From positions 3,099 to 12,557 of the forward strand of contig DFRY01000015.1 in the NCBI GenBank assembly GCA_002378845.1: a stretch of DNA of 9,459 nt, in the 5' to 3' direction. Position numbers and translations under genes: made by a program. The notes under the pieces were generated by a model. That model was given only the letters and a program-made list of their open reading frames with translations. It was not told where the DNA came from and did no database searches. Positions within the stretch are counted from its first letter, which is position 1. Each line of letters starts with the position of its first letter. Source of the DNA: Ruminococcaceae bacterium UBA3451 (GTDB lineage Bacteria > Bacillota > Clostridia > Oscillospirales > Acutalibacteraceae). This document shows, one piece after another, positions 7,201 to 9,459 of this stretch.

Positions 7201-8083
7201 CTGTTTTCGCTCCTTTGGAAGAAAGTTTGCGTACAATCAAAATAAAGATAAATGAAATAACTAAAAGAAGCAAAGCCATTGTCCAAAGGGCTAAATTGTA
7301 TTCTCCGCCTTCGGTAGCACCACCCATGTCCGAAGCAATTGCTGCGGTCAAGTTGTTTGTTGGAGAAAGAATATTTTCGGGGAAAGCCCTCATTTTGCCG
7401 ATTACCATAGCAACCGCAAGCGCTTCACCAAATGCGCGCGCCAACCCTAAAATAATTCCGGTCAGAATTCCAGACTTTGCGGATGGCAGAACCACGCCGC
7501 GGATTACCTGCCAGCGTGTTGACCCAAGTCCGTAAGCTGCTTCGCGGTATTCCAGGGACACATTTCGTAGGGAGTCCGCCGAAACGCTGGTAATGGAAGG
7601 GAAGATCATAACCGCAAGAACAATTCCGCCCGCCAGAACGGAAAAGCCAAACTGCAGGTGGAATAAATTTTCCAGAAAAGGAACCAAAACAGTCAGTCCA
7701 ACCCAACCGTAAACAACAGAGGGAATCCCGACAAAAATTTCTACTGCGGGCTGTAAGATTTTCGAACTGAATTTCGGGGAAATTTCCGACATGAAAATTG
7801 CAGTAGCAAGACTGAACGGGGTTGCAATCAACAGGGCAAGGAAGCAGATGACAATTGAACCGAAAATGAAAATTGCCGCGCCAACCTGACCGCCGCCGGT
7901 AAAGTCGTCCGCCGGATTCCAGTCCGGGGAAAATAGAAATTCTGTAATACTGTGATGAAACACGGTAAATGTTCCGACACCTTTATAAAGCAGAAAGGCA
8001 CCGATTGAAATGGTAAGTACAACAATTAATATACCGCATATGGAGACAATGGTGCTCCACATATAGTCTAATTTTTTGGCCAT
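7193..8083 (-). CDS. pstC: Phosphate ABC transporter permease PstC
   Basis: This 296-residue membrane protein is the partner of PstA in the phosphate importer. It has an N-terminal membrane helix (about 10-33) and an extracytoplasmic segment with the PstC-like F-x-P-x-WNP stretch (FSPDWNP, 51-57). GGGQVGAAIFIFGS (63-76) leads into the permease core, and the canonical EAA loop is EAAYGLGSTRWQVIRGVVLP (181-200). ARAFGEALAV (215-224) is also typical. The length is normal for the family. The ATG at 8083 has only a distant Shine-Dalgarno match (AAAGGA, 14 bases upstream), so translation may be weak or helped from upstream. Nearby alternative ATGs are out of frame or stop at once. Gene order pstS-pstC-pstA is standard. 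It is separated from pstS by 104 bases containing a hairpin and overlaps pstA by eight bases. Confidence 0.94.
   Translation of the reverse strand: MAKKLDYMWSTIVSICGILIVVLTISIGAFLLYKGVGTFTVFHHSITEFLFSPDWNPADDFTGGGQVGAAIFIFGSIVICFLALLIATPFSLATAIFMSEISPKFSSKILQPAVEIFVGIPSVVYGWVGLTVLVPFLENLFHLQFGFSVLAGGIVLAVMIFPSITSVSADSLRNVSLEYREAAYGLGSTRWQVIRGVVLPSAKSGILTGIILGLARAFGEALAVAMVIGKMRAFPENILSPTNNLTAAIASDMGGATEGGEYNLALWTMALLLLVISFIFILIVRKLSSKGAKTDE
7210..7216 (-). promoter_or_regulatory. Ribosome binding site deciding the pstA start
   Basis: AAAGGAG read on the minus strand, nine bases before the ATG at 7200 and lying inside the 3' end of pstC. It favours the shorter PstA starting MNKRQ. Confidence 0.75.
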
Positions 8084-8114
8084 TATACTTCATCGCATCC
8101 TTTATAATATAGGC

Positions 8115-8146
8115 AAAAGACCGGACGGGGTTCGCCCGCCGGCCTT
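8115..8146 (-). terminator. Attenuator-like hairpin between pstS and pstC
   Basis: On the minus-strand transcript, GGCCGGCGGG (8144-8135) pairs with CCCG-U-CCGGUC (8129-8119) around a five-base loop. The stem has ten pairs with one G-U and one bulged U, followed directly by UUUU (8118-8115). It can lengthen by two A-U pairs using 8145-8146. The G-U pair becomes an A-C mismatch on the plus strand, so the structure favours the pst transcript. It could act as a partial terminator or as a 3' end stabiliser for pstS mRNA. Either would give more binding protein than permease, as commonly seen for ABC importers. Confidence 0.6.
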
Positions 8147-8187
8147 CGACCTGTACTTAGAAACTGGGGATCTACTAAAAAGGGGCA

Positions 8188-9129
8188 CTATCTCGAGACA
8201 GTCATTTTAGAAGTGACGTTGTAGCCGAGGGTTTCCACGGAATTGCCGTATTCGTCAGACTGCATGTAGTCCAGGAAAGCCTTGACGGCGCCGGTGGGTT
8301 CGCCCTTTGTGTACATGTGCTCATAGCCCCAAACGTTGTATTTACCGTTATATACGTTTTCCAGTGTGGGTTCCACACCGTCAATACTCATGGTGCTGAC
8401 ACTGGTGTTGTTGATTAAGTAGGAAAGTGCGACATATCCGATTGCGCCCTTATGGCTGGATACGTTCTGCAGAAGTGTGCCGGAATCGTCTGTTTCAAGG
8501 GATTTGTTGGAAGCTTCTTCTGCGTTGTTCAAAGCGTATTGTTTGAATAATGCGCGGGAACCGGATGTGGTCGGGCGGGTAACAAGAGTAATCGGCTCGT
8601 CGGGGCCGCCAACTTCTTTCCAGTTCTTGATTTTTGCGGTGAAAATATCAGCAAGCTGCTGTGCTGTAAGGCTCTTCACTTTTTCAGATACGTCTTTATT
8701 GACAATCGGAGCCATGGCAATTACGCAAACTTTGTGGTCAACAAGCTGGGAAGCCTGGTCTGCAGGAAGCTTACTTGCGGCTTCTACGTCAGAGTTACCG
8801 ATATTGACTGTTCCGTCAGCTACTTGCTTTAAGCCTGTGCCGGAACCGCCGGCGTTCAGTGTAATGGAAACGTCCGGGTTTGATTTTTTGAATTTACCGA
8901 CAGCGTCTTTTACCAACGGATAAAGCGCGGAAGAACCGGAAGCGGTAATGCTGCCTGTAACTGCTTCGACTGCCGCGGAGGAAGCCGGTGTTTCGGAAAC
9001 TGCTTCAGAGACCGCTGCGGAAGATGCGTCAGCTGCGGAAGATGTGCTCGTAGTTGATGTGCTGGAGCAGGCGGTAGCAGAAATGCTGATGATTGCCGCT
9101 GCTAAAAGCAAAGAAATCGTTTTTTTCAT
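8188..9129 (-). CDS. pstS: Phosphate-binding lipoprotein PstS
   Basis: This 313-residue extracytoplasmic protein captures phosphate and hands it to PstC/PstA. The N-terminus is a lipoprotein signal (MKK, hydrophobic 5-16) with the likely lipidated Cys21 in SATAC-SS; position -3 is A rather than the usual L/V/I, so the lipobox is atypical. Residues 22-57 form a Ser/Thr/Ala/Glu-rich flexible tether. The binding domain follows: TGSITASGSSALYP (58-71), LNAGGSGTG (91-99), NIGNSD (109-114, with the conserved Asp), and TRPTTSGSRALF (184-195), the phosphate loop with conserved Arg and Ser-Gly. GAIGYVALSY (228-237) is also family-typical. The start is supported by AAAGGAG (9138-9144) eight bases before ATG. 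It is first in the pstSCA operon, behind a promoter at 9171-9199, and phosphate-starvation control by a PhoB/PhoP-type regulator is likely. Confidence 0.95.
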   Translation of the reverse strand: MKKTISLLLAAAIISISATACSSTSTTSTSSAADASSAAVSEAVSETPASSAAVEAVTGSITASGSSALYPLVKDAVGKFKKSNPDVSITLNAGGSGTGLKQVADGTVNIGNSDVEAASKLPADQASQLVDHKVCVIAMAPIVNKDVSEKVKSLTAQQLADIFTAKIKNWKEVGGPDEPITLVTRPTTSGSRALFKQYALNNAEEASNKSLETDDSGTLLQNVSSHKGAIGYVALSYLINNTSVSTMSIDGVEPTLENVYNGKYNVWGYEHMYTKGEPTGAVKAFLDYMQSDEYGNSVETLGYNVTSKMTVSR

Positions 9130-9170
9130 GTTTGACTCTCCTTTATTCTTTTCGGTTAAGTACAGACATG

Positions 9171-9199
9171 ATTATACGTTTCTATTTTTAAAATCAGGT
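9171..9199 (-). promoter_or_regulatory. pstS promoter
   Basis: A perfect -10 TATAAT (9176-9171 on the minus strand) is preceded, after 17 bases, by a poor -35 (ACCTGA). Transcription would start near 9164, leaving a leader of about 35 bases. A strong -10 with a non-consensus -35 is the usual design of promoters that need an activator such as PhoB/PhoP. Confidence 0.65.
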
Positions 9200-9218
9200 G
9201 TGATTTGGATTAGGGAAA

Positions 9219-9236
9219 GTTAAAAACAATGTAAAA
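9219..9236 (-). promoter_or_regulatory. Candidate Pho box
   Basis: On the minus strand TTTACA (9235-9230) and TTTAAC (9224-9219) are direct repeats 11 bases apart, like the TT(A/C/T)A(C/T)A repeats bound by Firmicute PhoP. They end about 42 bases upstream of the pstS -10, a little further than is typical. The region is AT-rich, so this is a modest claim resting largely on the gene context. Confidence 0.35.
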
Positions 9237-9238
9237 TT

Positions 9239-9263
9239 CAGGTTAGATCATGGAAACAACCTG
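9239..9263. repeat. Short inverted repeat upstream of pstS
   Basis: CAGGTT (9239-9244) and AACCTG (9258-9263) form perfect six-base arms around 13 bases, followed by a run of five T on the plus strand. It might be a regulator site for pstS, or a weak terminator for plus-strand transcription, though no plus-strand gene ends here. Confidence 0.3.
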
Positions 9264-9362
9264 TTTTTATCGTATTTCAAGCAAATTTTAAAGCCTTTTT
9301 CTCTGTTTCCGTGTTTAATGAAAAGGAATATTTTTGAAAAGTTAAATGAAATAAACCGAAAT

Positions 9363-9394
9363 TTAACGTGTTCCTTACATTGCCTTTCTATAAT
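9363..9394 (+). promoter_or_regulatory. Possible outward-facing promoter with Pho-like repeats
   Basis: A perfect TATAAT at 9389-9394 on the plus strand lacks a good -35 but is preceded by TTAACG (9363-9368) and TTACAT (9375-9380), hexamers with a six-base gap resembling PhoP half-sites. It could drive a divergent gene beyond the window. No such gene is visible, so confidence is low. Confidence 0.22.
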
Positions 9395-9459
9395 AATTTT
9401 TGGAATCTACTAAAGTTGGACTGTACTTTATAAAAAGAATGAAAAAATATGTACTGGAA

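Larger units (their letters stand above)
9130..9459. other. AT-rich regulatory region upstream of pstS, to window end
   Basis: These 330 bases hold no gene I can support. They contain the pstS promoter, a possible Pho box, one inverted repeat and a possible outward (plus-strand) -10 box. An ATG at 9439 opens a plus-strand frame (MKKYVLE) that runs to the window end. It has no clear ribosome site, so I do not call it a gene, although a divergent gene beyond the edge is possible. Confidence 0.6.

Noticed and set aside
8477..8923. A 148-codon plus-strand frame opposite pstS
   Set aside because: It is a shadow of pstS: no ribosome site, no family resemblance, composition explained by the opposite strand.
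9439..9459. Start of a plus-strand gene (MKKYVLE) at the window end
   Set aside because: Only seven codons are visible and there is no convincing ribosome site upstream, so it cannot be supported from this sequence.

Overview
The window looks like a piece of chromosome from a fermentative, strictly anaerobic member of the Clostridia. An Oscillospirales/Ruminococcaceae-type organism is my best guess. This rests on a large NAD(P)H-linked [FeFe]-hydrogenase fusion, a clostridial Rex-like operator in front of it, a lipoprotein-type PstS, strong AGGAG-type ribosome sites and moderate GC with AT-rich gaps. I see no insertion sequence, phage gene, tRNA, rRNA or CRISPR array, and the genes look alike in composition.

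Layout: (1) Bases 2-706, plus strand: the C-terminal end of a large DUF1998 helicase (MrfA/COG1205 type), carrying an extra C-terminal domain. (2) Bases 716-2809, plus strand: a complete UvrD/PcrA-type superfamily 1 helicase starting 9 bases after the first gene and probably in the same operon. (3) A 231-base AT-rich gap holding a Rex-like operator and a promoter. (4) Bases 3041-6208, plus strand: a 1055-residue fusion of a 2Fe-2S domain, a glutamate-synthase-beta/NfnB-like FAD-NAD(P)H module, a two-cluster ferredoxin and a complete [FeFe]-hydrogenase. It appears to be monocistronic. (5) A strong bidirectional terminator at 6235-6274, where the two halves of the window converge. (6) On the minus strand, pstS (9129-8188), pstC (8083-7193) and pstA (7200-6313), the binding protein and two permeases of the high-affinity phosphate ABC transporter. 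A hairpin between pstS and pstC may lower expression of the permeases. (7) A 330-base regulatory region upstream of pstS reaching the window end.

How the genes fit together: the two helicases point to DNA repair or recombination. The hydrogenase fusion would exchange electrons between NAD(P)H, possibly ferredoxin, and protons/H2, under apparent NADH/NAD+ (Rex) control. The pst genes import phosphate under likely PhoB/PhoP control. pstB and phoU are not downstream of pstA, because the terminator and the convergent hydrogenase gene occupy that space.

The least ordinary items are the hydrogenase fusion with its hybrid cysteine junction and altered active-site loops, the Rex-like operator, the tau/gamma- or DnaA-N-like tail on the DUF1998 helicase, and the pstSCA operon without an ATPase gene. 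The hydrogenase architecture itself is probably a known but poorly characterised class (glutamate-synthase-linked, group A2 in HydDB as I remember it), so I do not claim a wholly new system.
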